DNA of 64,000 bases from Tunturiibacter gelidiferens (GTDB lineage Bacteria; Acidobacteriota; Terriglobia; Terriglobales; Acidobacteriaceae), in assembly GCF_014201335.1 (NCBI RefSeq), contig NZ_JACHEB010000003.1, forward strand, positions 518,052 through 582,051. The letters run 5' to 3'. Made by a program: the position numbers and the translations under genes. The notes under the pieces were generated by a model. The model did not search any database. It worked only from the letters and a program-made list of their open reading frames with translations, and was not told where the DNA came from. This document shows, piece after piece, positions 43,959-53,689 of this stretch. The number at the start of each line of letters is the position of its first letter. Within the stretch, counting starts at the first letter, position 1.

Positions 43959-46205
43959 CTAGTGCTTCCCAAGCAAACCACCCAAAGCATTGCTCAGAGG
44001 ATCAGCAGCGTTCCCCTTCTTCTGCCCCGTCGCGCCACCCAGCAGACCCTTCGCCGCATTCGCTCCCACCGCCCCCGCGAGCCCCGCCACATTCGGGCTA
44101 AACGTAGGATTGCTCGTAGTCCCGCCAATGGCGACAGGGATGCCATTCTTCAATACCCCTCCAGCAATCCCTCCCAGCGCCGCACCGCCTGCACCACCAG
44201 CACCTCCACCCGGAATAAATCCAGAGAGAGCACCAATCGCCCCCGCCGCGCCGCCGCCGGAGCTAGCCTGCTGTGTCCCTCCTCCGCCAACCGACAAACC
44301 AGTCAGCTTCAACACCACATTGTAGGCCAGCGCGCCACCAGCACTCACGCTCCCAGCGCCCGTCGCCGTCCCCACTCCAGCTACATCCAGCGCAATATTA
44401 TCCGTCCGAATATTTCCGCCCTCCTCACGCACATTCATACTCAGCGAGCGGATATTTGTGCCGGATCCAGTTGCAGAAGTAATCCGCCCTCCCGTAAACG
44501 AAGAAAGAGCCTGCAGCTTCGATCCCAGATCAAACCCCGCAAGCTGCGTATTATTAATCTTCACCGGCCCACTAATCACTGGAGTAGCCGTCGTGCCCGT
44601 TACCACCAGATCCGTCGTCAGCGTCCCTCCCTGCAGTCGCGAACCCTGCGGCAGATGCACTCCCAACGCAGGTAAAAACGCCTCCAGCTCATTGATCGAA
44701 ACACCATTACCGACAACCTTCAAATTCAGTGCCGTCGTAGGCCCGCTCGACTGATACGTTCCCGCAACGTTGATCACTGCGCTGCCAATCGTAATCACCG
44801 CCTGCTGCAAATTCCCGCTCATCGCCTGTTCATTCTGCGCCAGCGTGAACTGCAACTGCACCGGCTTAGCCGAAGGCACACCATCCTTCGCGAGCTTGAT
44901 TCCAACAACCGTCGCCGCTCCCTGCGCATTCAACACCTGACCATTCGACTGAATCTTCGCCTGCACATCCGCCACACCACTAATCCCCGCATCCGGAGGC
45001 ACAAATCCAGCCGTGCCAATCTCGACATGCTTCAGACTCACTGTTGCATTCAACGGAGTGCTCGCATTGTTCTCCTGGTTGAACGGACCCGCGGTTCCAC
45101 TCGCGCTCACGCTCCCGCCATTCGGCAACTGCCCACTCAAGCTAAACGGTGAAGCACTCTTCGGCGACAGATTCGTCAGCTGAGCATTCACCTGGCTATA
45201 CACCGCAGTCCCTTGCTTCCCCGCCGTCGCCAGCGTAATCGTTCCATTCTTTATCTGCGCATCATCCACAGAGAGGCTATTCAACATCGACGCCCCCTCC
45301 GCATTCGGATCTTTCGGTTTCGGCTGCTTCGGCCCACTACTCTGCACCAGCGTCAGCTTCGGAGTATCCACCACCAGCTTCGTCACATGCATCTGCGTGC
45401 CGCTCCACGCCGCATCCAGCACCAGGTTGTCGATCGTCCCGGTAACGCCATCGGATGCTTCCACAAATCCTGCTGCCAGCGGATCGAGATGCTTAATCTC
45501 AAGATGCCCCGAAAAAGGCGTAGCCGAAGCATCCGTCTGATTAATCGGCCCCGCCGACCCCTTCAACTCCACCGTCCCGCCCGCCGGCAAACCAGCCGAA
45601 GCCTCAAACGGAAACGACTTCGTAAACGCAAAATCCTTCACCTTCAAATTCAAATTTTCATAAACGCGGCTTGTCGCACTCGCAGCCCCGCTCGTTCCCG
45701 GACCGGCGGCCACAGTGATGCGCCCATTCTCAATATTCACCTCGCCTACAGACAGATTAGGAAACGCCTGCTTCGTCTCGTCGCTTTGAGCAGTCTGCTG
45801 ACTATTGTTCCCAATCGTCGAGTAGTTCCACGTCCCATTCGCCGCACGCAACAGCTGTATCTTCGGCGACTCCATCGAGAACCCCCGAATAATTACCTGT
45901 TTATTGAAGATCAAAGGAAACAGCTCCACCCCGATCTTCAACGTATCTGCCTGTATGAAGGGCTGCGTGCTGAATCGCGGATCGTCCGCAACCACCGTAT
46001 TCTCCGCCTTCAGGCTACCCGACAGCACCGACAGGTCTACCTTCCCAATCGTCACCTTCCGCCCCAGCGACTTTGTCAGCGTCGACTCAATCTTTGCCTT
46101 GAAGCTATCCGTGTTGAGGAACAGCGGCACACAAATTGCCGCAAGGACGATCAGCGCCAGAATGGCACCCACCGCAATCAGGACCAACCGAACCGGTTTT
46201 CCCAT
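43959..46205 (-). CDS. AsmA-family protein
   Basis: This 748-residue envelope protein has one N-terminal membrane helix (VRLVLIAVGAILALIVLAAICVPLFL, about residues 5-30), then the AsmA start FKAKIESTLTKSLGRKVTIGKVDLSVLSGSLKAENTVVADD in parts, and an elongated repeat-rich beta-structure. AsmA-like proteins are thought to form bridge-like grooves moving phospholipids between membranes. The C-terminus is glycine-rich (SGGGAAGAIGALSGFIPGGGAGGAGGAALGG region, about 650-690). It is monocistronic. Confidence 0.9.
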   Translation of the reverse strand: MGKPVRLVLIAVGAILALIVLAAICVPLFLNTDSFKAKIESTLTKSLGRKVTIGKVDLSVLSGSLKAENTVVADDPRFSTQPFIQADTLKIGVELFPLIFNKQVIIRGFSMESPKIQLLRAANGTWNYSTIGNNSQQTAQSDETKQAFPNLSVGEVNIENGRITVAAGPGTSGAASATSRVYENLNLKVKDFAFTKSFPFEASAGLPAGGTVELKGSAGPINQTDASATPFSGHLEIKHLDPLAAGFVEASDGVTGTIDNLVLDAAWSGTQMHVTKLVVDTPKLTLVQSSGPKQPKPKDPNAEGASMLNSLSVDDAQIKNGTITLATAGKQGTAVYSQVNAQLTNLSPKSASPFSLSGQLPNGGSVSASGTAGPFNQENNASTPLNATVSLKHVEIGTAGFVPPDAGISGVADVQAKIQSNGQVLNAQGAATVVGIKLAKDGVPSAKPVQLQFTLAQNEQAMSGNLQQAVITIGSAVINVAGTYQSSGPTTALNLKVVGNGVSINELEAFLPALGVHLPQGSRLQGGTLTTDLVVTGTTATPVISGPVKINNTQLAGFDLGSKLQALSSFTGGRITSATGSGTNIRSLSMNVREEGGNIRTDNIALDVAGVGTATGAGSVSAGGALAYNVVLKLTGLSVGGGGTQQASSGGGAAGAIGALSGFIPGGGAGGAGGAALGGIAGGVLKNGIPVAIGGTTSNPTFSPNVAGLAGAVGANAAKGLLGGATGQKKGNAADPLSNALGGLLGKH

Positions 46206-46403
46206 GCCATCACCTCGTCCGTACCGTATCTAATTGTGATGCGACCGATAAATTCGATGTTGCACGGCCAATCGTGAAAGGACTTTCCTGCCCGGGATTT
46301 CACCGCCGAGTGATATTATCCTGTTCCTAACCCCCACACTTGCACTTCCCGTATGGAGGACCACTCAGCGAACCTTCAACGTCAGAGCTAGAGGTTACGT
46401 CTC

Positions 46404-47312
46404 ATGGCGACACGAAGCGACCGCACTGTCTTGTTAGTAATACTGGGGCTATCCGCCGCAACCCTCTTCGCGCAGGACGCACCTGTCACCCCAGCGCCCA
46501 AGGTGCAAGCTGCGGCCCCCGCCACAGCACCCTCCGCAAGCGACGCCGACGCTCTCGCCAAAGCCACACAAAACCCCGTAGCCAGCCTCATCAGCGTTCC
46601 CATCCAGAACAACTCCAACTTCGCCGTGGGACCCTATAACCGCACCCAGGACATACTCAACATCCAACCCATCATCCCCGCTCGCATCAGCGAAAACTGG
46701 ATGCTCATCTCCAGAATCATTCAGCCAATCGTCTGGCAGCCGTACGCCGCTGAAGCCACCGGCGGCGAGTACGGCATCGGAGACATGAGCCCAACCTTCT
46801 TCCTCTCTCCCGCCAAGCCCGGAAAGATCATCTGGGGCGTGGGCCCAGCGATGGTCTTTCCCACCGCAACCAGCACCACCCTCGGCCAGGGAAAACTAAG
46901 CTTCGGTCCCTCCGTCGTCGCTCTCATCCAACCCGGACACTGAACCTTAGGATTTCTCGTCAACAACGTCTTCTCCGTAGTCGGCTCCTCGCATCGCCCT
47001 TCCGTCAACCAAATGACGCTGCAATACTTCATCACCTACAACCTGAAAAAAGGCTGGAACATCAACAGCGGCCCCATCGTCACAGCCAACTGGCATAACG
47101 GAGCCGAAGGCGATGCGGCAGACGGAGACGACACCACCCCAGGCGGCCGATGGACGATACCCTTCGGCGGCGGAGTCGGTCGCGTCATGCGCCTTGGGAT
47201 GCAGCCAGTCAACCTCTCAGCAAACTTCTACGGCAACGCCGTCCACCCTCCCGGCGCATCCTCCTGGGGAATGCGACTCCAGATAGCTCTCCTCTTCCCA
47301 AAGAAGCCATAA
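46404..47312 (+). pseudogene. outer-membrane beta-barrel transporter-like protein, interrupted by one stop
   Basis: The frame from ATG 46404 encodes 179 residues to a TGA at 46941-46943. It then continues in the same frame, without any indel, to a stop at 47312, for 302 codons in all. Upstream is a signal peptide (TVLLVILGLSAATLFAQ) and a barrel-like N-terminal half ending ALIQPGH. Downstream, TLGFLVNNVFSVVG continues the same fold. A TGG-to-TGA change would explain it, since a Trp fits the position. It resembles the bacterial family often labelled neuromedin U or MetA-pathway-of-phenol-degradation transporter. A sequencing error or stop readthrough cannot be excluded. Confidence 0.8.
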
Positions 47313-47377
47313 GCCTGTGCACCAGGACAAAAGGGAAAACAAAACATAAGCTGCACGGAGGTCAACTACAAAGAGTC

Positions 47378-47420
47378 GTCATCCTGAGCGGAGCGAAGGA
47401 TCCCTGTATTTGTTTTTGCT
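47378..47420 (+). repeat. dispersed hairpin repeat, copy C
   Basis: The copy starts GTC, has an ATCCT (47381-47385) / AGGAT (47397-47401) stem, and continues CCCTGTATTTG with a T-rich tail. It shares the GTCATC start and the GAYCCCYGTATT-like end with copies A and B. It lies in the 220-bp gap after the broken barrel gene. Confidence 0.7.
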
Positions 47421-47535
47421 TTTACCCCGTCACACGCCGCAACATCGTAAGGTAAAACGGCACCTCTACACCAACTTTTGAAGCGTAGTGTGTCGCAGCA
47501 GGCACATGTTGGCTACACTCGTTGCTACAGTAACA

Positions 47536-47793
47536 ATGACGGAAAGGAAAGGGAGAGTCTTCGGTGCATATTTCGTCGTTCAGTCGCTCAGACTTTGCAT
47601 TATCTTCGGAATGCTGATGTTGGCTATGGCTGTGATTGGAACGTGCACGGGAAAGCTCCCAGGTCGCTTTGGCGATGTATCTTATCGAACCAAAGATCCA
47701 AAGCGGTATTGGTCGGCGCTCGCAGGGTATTACCTCAGAAGTATTGGTTTCATTGGATACTACCTGTACAACGTCCACCCATTCGCAAACTAA
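47536..47793 (+). CDS. small membrane protein of unknown function
   Basis: This 85-residue protein has one clear membrane helix (LRLCIIFGMLMLAMAVIGTCTG, about 18-39), a polar DVSYRTKDPKRYWSALA segment, and a second hydrophobic stretch (YYLRSIGFIGYYLYNV). The ATG at 47536 is taken; the frame extends to 47488. No good ribosome site is seen. The composition is protein-like, so I report it with moderate confidence. Confidence 0.5.
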   Translation: MTERKGRVFGAYFVVQSLRLCIIFGMLMLAMAVIGTCTGKLPGRFGDVSYRTKDPKRYWSALAGYYLRSIGFIGYYLYNVHPFAN

Positions 47794-47893
47794 CCGCCAC
47801 CATCACCCAACGCCCGGCATCCAAAAACCCGACCGACTCTCACTCGCAGATCCTCTACGTACCATTGCCATCATCCAGTTACACTAGAGATCA

Positions 47894-48751
47894 ATGCTCC
47901 AGGCCGCCATCATTTCCAAGCCGCTCAAGCCGGAACTCGCCGGCATCCTCCGCGACCTCATCGCGTGGCTCGATGCCCGCCACTATCACTACCTCCTCGA
48001 TCCCGACAGCGCAGCCTACGTCTCAGGCGTCCATTCCATCCCACGCGTCGATCTCCCCAAACACAAGCCGAATCTCGTCATCGTCCTCGGCGGCGACGGC
48101 ACTCTCCTGGCCGCAGCACGAGCTTTCGCCCGCACCACCACCCCTATCCTCAGCATCAACCTCGGCTCTCTCGGCTTCCTCACCGAGATCCCCCTCACCG
48201 AGCTCTACGCCACCCTCGAAGCCTGGTGCGACAACTGTGCCGAGATCGAAGTCCGAAGCATGATGCGCGCCGAGATCATCCGCGACGGCCGTCTTGTCAA
48301 ACAGTGGGACGCCCTTAACGACGTCGTCGTAGCCAAGGGAACCATCGCCCGCATGGGCGACTTCTCGGTCGAGATCGATGAGCAGGCCGTCGCCACCTTC
48401 CGCGCCGATGGCATCATCGTCTCTACGCCCACCGGTTCCACAGCCTATAACCTCGCCGCCAACGGCCCCATCGTCATGCCCAGCGTCAACGCCATGCTGG
48501 TCACCCCTATCTGTCCTCACCTGCTCACTATCCGCCCCATCGTCGTTCCCGGCGACTCCGTCGTCAGCGTAGAAGTGGTGGGAGTCCCCAACGAGATCTA
48601 CCTCACCGTAGACGGCCAGGAGGCGGTCCAGCTCAAGCTAGGGGACCACGTCCGCTGTCAACGGTCCGACGCAGCCGTCCGTCTCCTCCGTCACCGTCCC
48701 AACGGGCTCTTCAGCGTCCTCCGCTCGAAGCTCAAATGGGGCGAGCGCTAA
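47894..48751 (+). CDS. nadK: NAD kinase
   Basis: NadK phosphorylates NAD to NADP. The 285-residue protein has the catalytic GGDGT motif at residues 66-70 ([14 protein letters not shown]), [18 protein letters not shown], and the conserved [23 protein letters not shown] block. It is full length. A dispersed repeat begins 2 bp after its stop codon. Confidence 0.96.
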   Translation: MLQAAIISKPLKPELAGILRDLIAWLDARHYHYLLDPDSAAYVSGVHSIPRVDLPKHKPNLVIVLGGDGTLLAAARAFARTTTPILSINLGSLGFLTEIPLTELYATLEAWCDNCAEIEVRSMMRAEIIRDGRLVKQWDALNDVVVAKGTIARMGDFSVEIDEQAVATFRADGIIVSTPTGSTAYNLAANGPIVMPSVNAMLVTPICPHLLTIRPIVVPGDSVVSVEVVGVPNEIYLTVDGQEAVQLKLGDHVRCQRSDAAVRLLRHRPNGLFSVLRSKLKWGER

Positions 48752-48752
48752 A

Positions 48753-48820
48753 GCCGACCAACGGGAGGCCCAAAGCAAATCACTTGGCAAGAAAAGGTAC
48801 ACAAGTCACGAAGTGACCGC
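48753..48820 (+). repeat. gene-end repeat, copy 2
   Basis: The 18-bp and 17-bp blocks of copy 1 (43876) are present exactly, here 33 bp apart (48753-48770 and 48804-48820). The copy starts 2 bp after the nadK stop. Position at gene ends in both cases suggests an mRNA 3'-end or REP-like role. Confidence 0.8.
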
Positions 48821-48864
48821 TCTCCGCGCAGGAGGCCCGTCCGGCAGGACACCCGCGCAGCGAA

Positions 48865-49038
48865 GCAAGCGACAAAAAATAAAAAAAACCTGGCGCATTT
48901 TTAGCCGGCAAAACACTGATTGCCAAAACACCACATCAGCCACGCAATCCACCACACCCACACCACCAAAACACCACAACAAAACACACCTTTTCGCCAA
49001 AACCCCCAGCAAAAACGCGCCCGCACCACAAAACAAAA
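48865..49038. other. strand-skewed A/C-rich intergenic tract
   Basis: After the repeat, the plus strand becomes A/C-rich and G-poor (for example CACCACACCCACACCACC near 48950). An A-rich stretch of GACAAAAAATAAAAAAAACC kind starts near 48870. I see no credible gene: the minus-strand frame over it encodes low-complexity Cys/Val/Phe-rich sequence. Confidence 0.5.
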
Positions 49039-49797
49039 TTATCTCCGCAAAGTAACCATCGGCCCACCGACAGGGTGACAAAAAACCTTCCCATGACTCA
49101 GCGCAATCCGTCTCTGCGCCAACCCCGCCATCTCCGGATCGTGGGTCACCATCACAATCGTGTGGCCATTCCTATGCAAATCCTGCAGCAACTCCGCCAC
49201 AATCGTCTGATTCGCCGCATCCAGATTCCCCGTAGGCTCATCTGCCAGCAAAATCGGCGGATTATTAATCAGCGCCCGCGCAATACAAACTCTCTGCTGC
49301 TCTCCACCCGAAAGCTCACTCGGCAGATGCGACACCCGCTCCCCCAAACCCACCCGCACCAGCGCCGCTCGCGCCTCAGCCTCATCCGTCATCGAGTGAA
49401 AATACTGCGCCAGCATGACGTTTTCAATCGCCGACAAATAAGGAATCAAATGAAACTGCTGAAAGATAAAACCAATCTTGTCCGCACGAAATCGATCCAG
49501 TTCGGTCGCCGTCATCGAAGCCACATCGACGTTATCGATCTTCAACTGCCCCGCCGTAGGCCGGTCAAGACACCCAATCAAATTCACCAGCGTACTCTTA
49601 CCCGAACCCGAAGGCCCCGTAATCGCAACCCACTCGCCCGCGACAATCGAGAACGTAGCATCCGCCAGCGCCCGCACCGTACTGCCATGCCCGGCGTACT
49701 CTCGCGTCACATTCTTCAACGCAATCACGGCGCAGTCGTCGCGAGTCTCTCCATGTGGATCGACCAACGGCCCGGTCTGTATCTTAGCTTCGCTCAC
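49039..49797 (-). CDS. ABC transporter ATP-binding protein (MacB/LolD type)
   Basis: This 252-residue ATPase drives the two FtsX-type permeases encoded upstream. Walker A is GPSGSGKST (61-69), the signature is LSGGEQQ (162-168), and Walker B is ILLADEPTG (182-190). The fold belongs to the MacB/LolD/FtsE group, which power extrusion or mechanotransmission rather than classical import. It is the last gene of a four-gene operon, 13 bp after the permease. In C. jejuni-type FTR1/P19 clusters an ATPase occupies the same position; its role in iron uptake is not settled. Confidence 0.92.
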   Translation of the reverse strand: MSEAKIQTGPLVDPHGETRDDCAVIALKNVTREYAGHGSTVRALADATFSIVAGEWVAITGPSGSGKSTLVNLIGCLDRPTAGQLKIDNVDVASMTATELDRFRADKIGFIFQQFHLIPYLSAIENVMLAQYFHSMTDEAEARAALVRVGLGERVSHLPSELSGGEQQRVCIARALINNPPILLADEPTGNLDAANQTIVAELLQDLHRNGHTIVMVTHDPEMAGLAQRRIALSHGKVFCHPVGGPMVTLRR

Positions 49798-49810
49798 ACT
49801 CTCTATCCTC

Positions 49811-50914
49811 TCACTCGCCCTTCAACAGCGCAGCCGGCTGCAACCCACGCAGCACACGAGCAGGGAACAGCGCCGCCATCGCAGCAATCGCCACATTCAG
49901 CAGCAGCACCAACGGCAATACTGACAGATGCGGCAGCGTCGCCGTATGAAAATTCCCCTCACTAATCGCCCACGCCGCCGCAGACCCCACCACAAACCCC
50001 GCAGCCACACCCGCTAACGCAAGCACCAGCGCCTCAAGCAAAAACATCCCCATCAACTGCATCTGCGATCCACCCAGCGCCTTCATCAACGCAAAGTCGC
50101 GCCGTCGCTCCAGCACACTCGCTGAAAGCGTCGCCAACACGCTCACCGCCACCGTCAGCGCAATCAACAGCACCGCACCATACATTAGTGCATGGGTCCG
50201 ATCCACGATCTTCGACTCGCCTTCAACAAGCTGACGCACTGGCTGCACCTGCATCTCCGGCAGAGCCTTCCGCAGCCGCGCCATCGTGGTCTCCACGCTC
50301 GCCGCCCCACCCGGCACCTGCAACTCAATCACGCTCGGTCCCACGCCCGTCCACGTCGTAAACGCAGCAAGCGGCATGTAAATGCGACTATCTTCATCGC
50401 CACCAGTCTTGATCCGTCCCACTCCACGCAGTGTCACGGAGTGTCCCGCATAAGTAAGCGCAACCGCGTGCTCATTGCCCACAAACTGAGCCGCCCGCTG
50501 CCCAAGCAACGCAACATCCTCAGCCGCAGATTCAGGCCAAGCATCCACCTGCCACCATGAATCCAGCCGCCTCACAGCAGCAAAATCCGTACCGGCCACC
50601 ACCACCGGTGTATCCGTATCCGTCGTAGCCACGGCGTACGCAAACTCCGCCGCCAGCGCATCCGCACCAGCCGTCTCTCTCACTTTTGCCAGAGCATCTC
50701 CACTTAGTCGCGCGAAAGCGGGAGCCGTAATCACCACGTTCGCGCCGAAGCTACGAAATTCCTTATGCAACTTCGCGTCGAGATCGGCATAGAGTGTCAA
50801 CAGCGCCGTCGCCACACCAGCCGACACTGTCATCGCCACCAGCGCCGACACACTTCGCGCCCTGCGATGCACCAGCGACCGCCGCAACATCCCGAACAAG
50901 CTCAGCTTAGCCAT
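49811..50914 (-). CDS. ABC transporter permease, FtsX/MacB type
   Basis: This 367-residue permease has an N-terminal helix (RRARSVSALVAMTVSAGVATALLTLY), a large periplasmic domain (about residues 45-235), and three C-terminal helices (MYGAVLLIALTVAVSVLATLSASV, FLLEALVLALAGVAAGFVVG, LPLVLLLNVAIAAMAALFPA). The coupling segment ERRRDFALMKALGGSQ is typical of FtsX proteins. Its ATG at 50914 overlaps the stop of the next permease by one base. It likely forms a heterodimer with that protein. Confidence 0.9.
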   Translation of the reverse strand: MAKLSLFGMLRRSLVHRRARSVSALVAMTVSAGVATALLTLYADLDAKLHKEFRSFGANVVITAPAFARLSGDALAKVRETAGADALAAEFAYAVATTDTDTPVVVAGTDFAAVRRLDSWWQVDAWPESAAEDVALLGQRAAQFVGNEHAVALTYAGHSVTLRGVGRIKTGGDEDSRIYMPLAAFTTWTGVGPSVIELQVPGGAASVETTMARLRKALPEMQVQPVRQLVEGESKIVDRTHALMYGAVLLIALTVAVSVLATLSASVLERRRDFALMKALGGSQMQLMGMFLLEALVLALAGVAAGFVVGSAAAWAISEGNFHTATLPHLSVLPLVLLLNVAIAAMAALFPARVLRGLQPAALLKGE

Positions 50915-52218
50915 TACGCATCCGCTCGCAGAATCGCCGAAGGCTCCATCCGCAAAGCCGCACGAATCGACGGCGTGCTTCCAGCAATCGCCACCACCAG
51001 CGCCAGCGCCACCACCACCGGCAGCAACACCGGAATCAACACCGCCTCCGCAGCACCACCATCACCCGCAAAGATCCTCGCGCCCAACCACGCTGCAAGC
51101 CCCGAGCCAAGCAGATAGCCCATCGTCCCGGCAAGCACCGCCAACAACCCAGCCTCCGCATAGAACAACAGGGCAATCGAGCCTTTACTCGCGCCGAGCG
51201 AACGCATCAACCCAATCTCCCCACGTCGCTCAAGAATCGCCGTTGCCATCGCAGCGCTCACCGCAAACCCCGCAGCCAACAACGCCGCCGCACTGATCAG
51301 CCACATCAGCCCGCTAATACGCTTCAGCACATTCCCTTCACTCTGCTCTACTCGCCGCACCTGCTCCGCCTGCGCTCCAGGAATCGCTTCGCGAATCTGA
51401 TAAGCAATCGAGTTCGCATAAGGCCTGCAGTACCAAATCTCCCGTTGCTTTGGCGGCAGGGAATCAGGATCGACCCGCGCAAACGCATCCTCTGGCTTCG
51501 TCCGCGCACTTACTTCGACACGCCGCACAGCGTCGTTCGCTCCAGCAAAAAGCTGCGCGTCCTGTAACGACAAAAGGATCTCGCTATCGGTCCCATCGCC
51601 CGTAGTCACAATGCCAACTATGTTTGCGGTGAGTGATATTGGTTGGCCGGCATTGCCCGCCATGCCCTGCAAACGAAAACTGTCACCAATCTTTAGTTCC
51701 ATCTGTTTCGCGAGAGTTGCTCCGACGACGACGTCCCTACTGTGTACCAGCGGCCATGTTCCTTGCAGCCGCCACCAAGGGTGCAAGGCCTGAGCTCCAG
51801 TCTTCAAAGTTCCGAAGTCATGATCGAACCAGTATCCGACGGTCCTAGCGGGGAACAGCCGACCATCCTCTTGTCGAGTGGCCGTAAGCTGCAGCGGCAG
51901 CTCTGGACTAACGCCCGTAATATTGTTAGCCCAAAAAATCGTCTTCAACTTCTCTAAATCAGACTCCTTCAAATAAACCCCACCGCTCGCTGGCTTCACA
52001 TCCACTCCGCCTACCTTCACATCCAGCAGATCGGCCTTCGGGTACACAACGATGTTGGCTCCATACACCGCCAACTCCTTATGAATCCGATCCCCAATCG
52101 TAGTAGCCAGCGCCAGCATCGCCGTTACAGCAGTAGTCCCAAGCAGTATCGCCACACCCGCCAGCATCTTGCGCCGACGCTGTCTGCGAAAGCTCTCCAT
52201 GAGCAGCCGAAAGAACAT
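50914..52218 (-). CDS. ABC transporter permease, FtsX/MacB type
   Basis: This 434-residue permease is paralogous in layout to the previous one: an N-terminal helix (MLAGVAILLGTTAVTAMLALATTIG), a periplasmic MacB-like domain (about residues 40-300), then ISGLMWLISAAALLAAGFAVSAAMATAI, the coupling motif ERRGEIGLMRSLGASKGSIALLF in pieces, and two final helices. It overlaps FTR1 by one base upstream and the second permease by one base downstream. The pairing with FTR1-DUF2318 points to iron handling. Confidence 0.9.
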   Translation of the reverse strand: MFFRLLMESFRRQRRRKMLAGVAILLGTTAVTAMLALATTIGDRIHKELAVYGANIVVYPKADLLDVKVGGVDVKPASGGVYLKESDLEKLKTIFWANNITGVSPELPLQLTATRQEDGRLFPARTVGYWFDHDFGTLKTGAQALHPWWRLQGTWPLVHSRDVVVGATLAKQMELKIGDSFRLQGMAGNAGQPISLTANIVGIVTTGDGTDSEILLSLQDAQLFAGANDAVRRVEVSARTKPEDAFARVDPDSLPPKQREIWYCRPYANSIAYQIREAIPGAQAEQVRRVEQSEGNVLKRISGLMWLISAAALLAAGFAVSAAMATAILERRGEIGLMRSLGASKGSIALLFYAEAGLLAVLAGTMGYLLGSGLAAWLGARIFAGDGGAAEAVLIPVLLPVVVALALVVAIAGSTPSIRAALRMEPSAILRADA

Positions 52219-53492
52219 TACCGTTCAAACACCGGCGCAAGCGCCCGCAGGTCCTCCGCCTGAATCACCAACTGCCCACCACCCACAGTCGACTTCAGCG
52301 GAATCGGATTACATCCACCCTTCGTCCCCATCGAATTTGCATTCAGCGGCGAAGCGCACATCTTGCACGTGATCCCCTGATCGCCGATATAAAACCCAAC
52401 CGGCCCACAGATCTGGCACGCATCCGCAACGGAAACAATATTCCCATCCGGCTTCCTGAACAGCAGAAACCGTATCTCCACATTCCCGCCCTTGCCATCG
52501 TCGAGATGCACGCCATAGCGATGCAGCTTGTCATCATTGACATCAGCCGTAGGCACCGTCACCTGCGAACCCACCAGCGTCACCGCTGCTGTCGGCGAAA
52601 GCGCAGTAGAACTCTTCGCGTAGATAAACTCCGCGGTCGACAGAAAGATGAAAACAAAGCTCGTCGCAACCACGGCTGTCATCCACATCTTCTCGCGTCT
52701 CTGCGTCCACTCTGCCCGTCGCTTATCCGCAGGAGTAGCGTTTGCGGTCAGAACCGCAGGCAACCGCCGCCTGTACTCCATCAGCATCATCAACCCGGCC
52801 AGTGCCAGCATCGTGACGAAAAAGAAAAGATCATTACGCACAATCGGCCCGATCAAACGCATCTCTGTCGGGCTCGACGGGAGCACGCCATTCTCGCTCA
52901 GCTCATGCAGCCCACTCACAATCAGCTGAAACGCCACAAAGTAAAGAATGACTGTCGTGACACGAAAAAAACGCTGCAGGTTAATCTTTACGCTGCCGCG
53001 AATAAACAGCACTCCAAACACAACCGCGACCGCAATCCCCAGCAACGTTCCGGTGAAGCTCAGCAACTCCGTCGAGTTCAGCGTCACCGCCGACAGAATC
53101 AGCACCGTCTCAACGCCCTCGCGAAGTACCAACAGAAACACAAAGAAAAACAGCCCAGCCTTCGACACCCCCGCCGTGCCGGTGTATTGCGAAATCTTCT
53201 CCTCGATCGACCCCTTCATTGTGCGTGCGGCCTTATGCATAAACCAGACCATGCTGATGACGAACACCGCTGCCGCCAACATCACCCAGCCCTCAAATAC
53301 GTCGGTGTTGAAGTTGCTCCGGGCGATCACCACCGCTCCCGCCACACTCGCGGCAATCGCCGCTCCGAGTGCCCAGAAGACCGTCCGCTTCAGCTCCGAC
53401 CGCCCGATCTTGGACAGGTAGGCGAAGACAATGCCGACGATCAGCGATGCCTCGACCCCCTCGCGGAGCGTGATGATAAATGCCTGTAACAT
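52218..53492 (-). CDS. FTR1-family iron permease fused to DUF2318
   Basis: This is a predicted iron transporter of 424 residues. The N-terminal FTR1 domain (1-about 290, seven to eight helices) has both iron-binding REGVE motifs, at residues 10-14 and 124-128. The C-terminal part (about 315-420) is a DUF2318-type domain facing the periplasm, with cysteines C359, C362, C376, C379 and C394. The start ATG at 53492 has AGGAAGAGAAAG upstream; the frame extends to 53540 without features. In the related Campylobacter cluster, FTR1 and DUF2318 are separate genes and a P19 protein is present; here they are fused and P19 is absent from the operon. Confidence 0.93.
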   Translation of the reverse strand: MLQAFIITLREGVEASLIVGIVFAYLSKIGRSELKRTVFWALGAAIAASVAGAVVIARSNFNTDVFEGWVMLAAAVFVISMVWFMHKAARTMKGSIEEKISQYTGTAGVSKAGLFFFVFLLVLREGVETVLILSAVTLNSTELLSFTGTLLGIAVAVVFGVLFIRGSVKINLQRFFRVTTVILYFVAFQLIVSGLHELSENGVLPSSPTEMRLIGPIVRNDLFFFVTMLALAGLMMLMEYRRRLPAVLTANATPADKRRAEWTQRREKMWMTAVVATSFVFIFLSTAEFIYAKSSTALSPTAAVTLVGSQVTVPTADVNDDKLHRYGVHLDDGKGGNVEIRFLLFRKPDGNIVSVADACQICGPVGFYIGDQGITCKMCASPLNANSMGTKGGCNPIPLKSTVGGGQLVIQAEDLRALAPVFER

Positions 53493-53689
53493 AACGTCTT
53501 TCTCTTCCTGGCGGCACTCCTGAAAGCCGGCAACCGCCAACCCCGAGCGCCTCTCTACGAGGTTGGAGCTGCCCCCTCGTTCCAGTATCTAGTGTATTGA
53601 GGACTAATTTGGTCGTCAATCAAAGCGCCTCGATTATCCGCCGCAATTTTCTTACCCCAGTAACAAATGTCGCCGGTTATCCTTGCGGG

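Noticed and set aside
48806..49081. 91-aa minus-strand ORF after nadK
   Set aside because: It is low-complexity, Cys/Phe/Val-rich, crosses the dispersed repeat and the start of the downstream region, and has no ribosome site.
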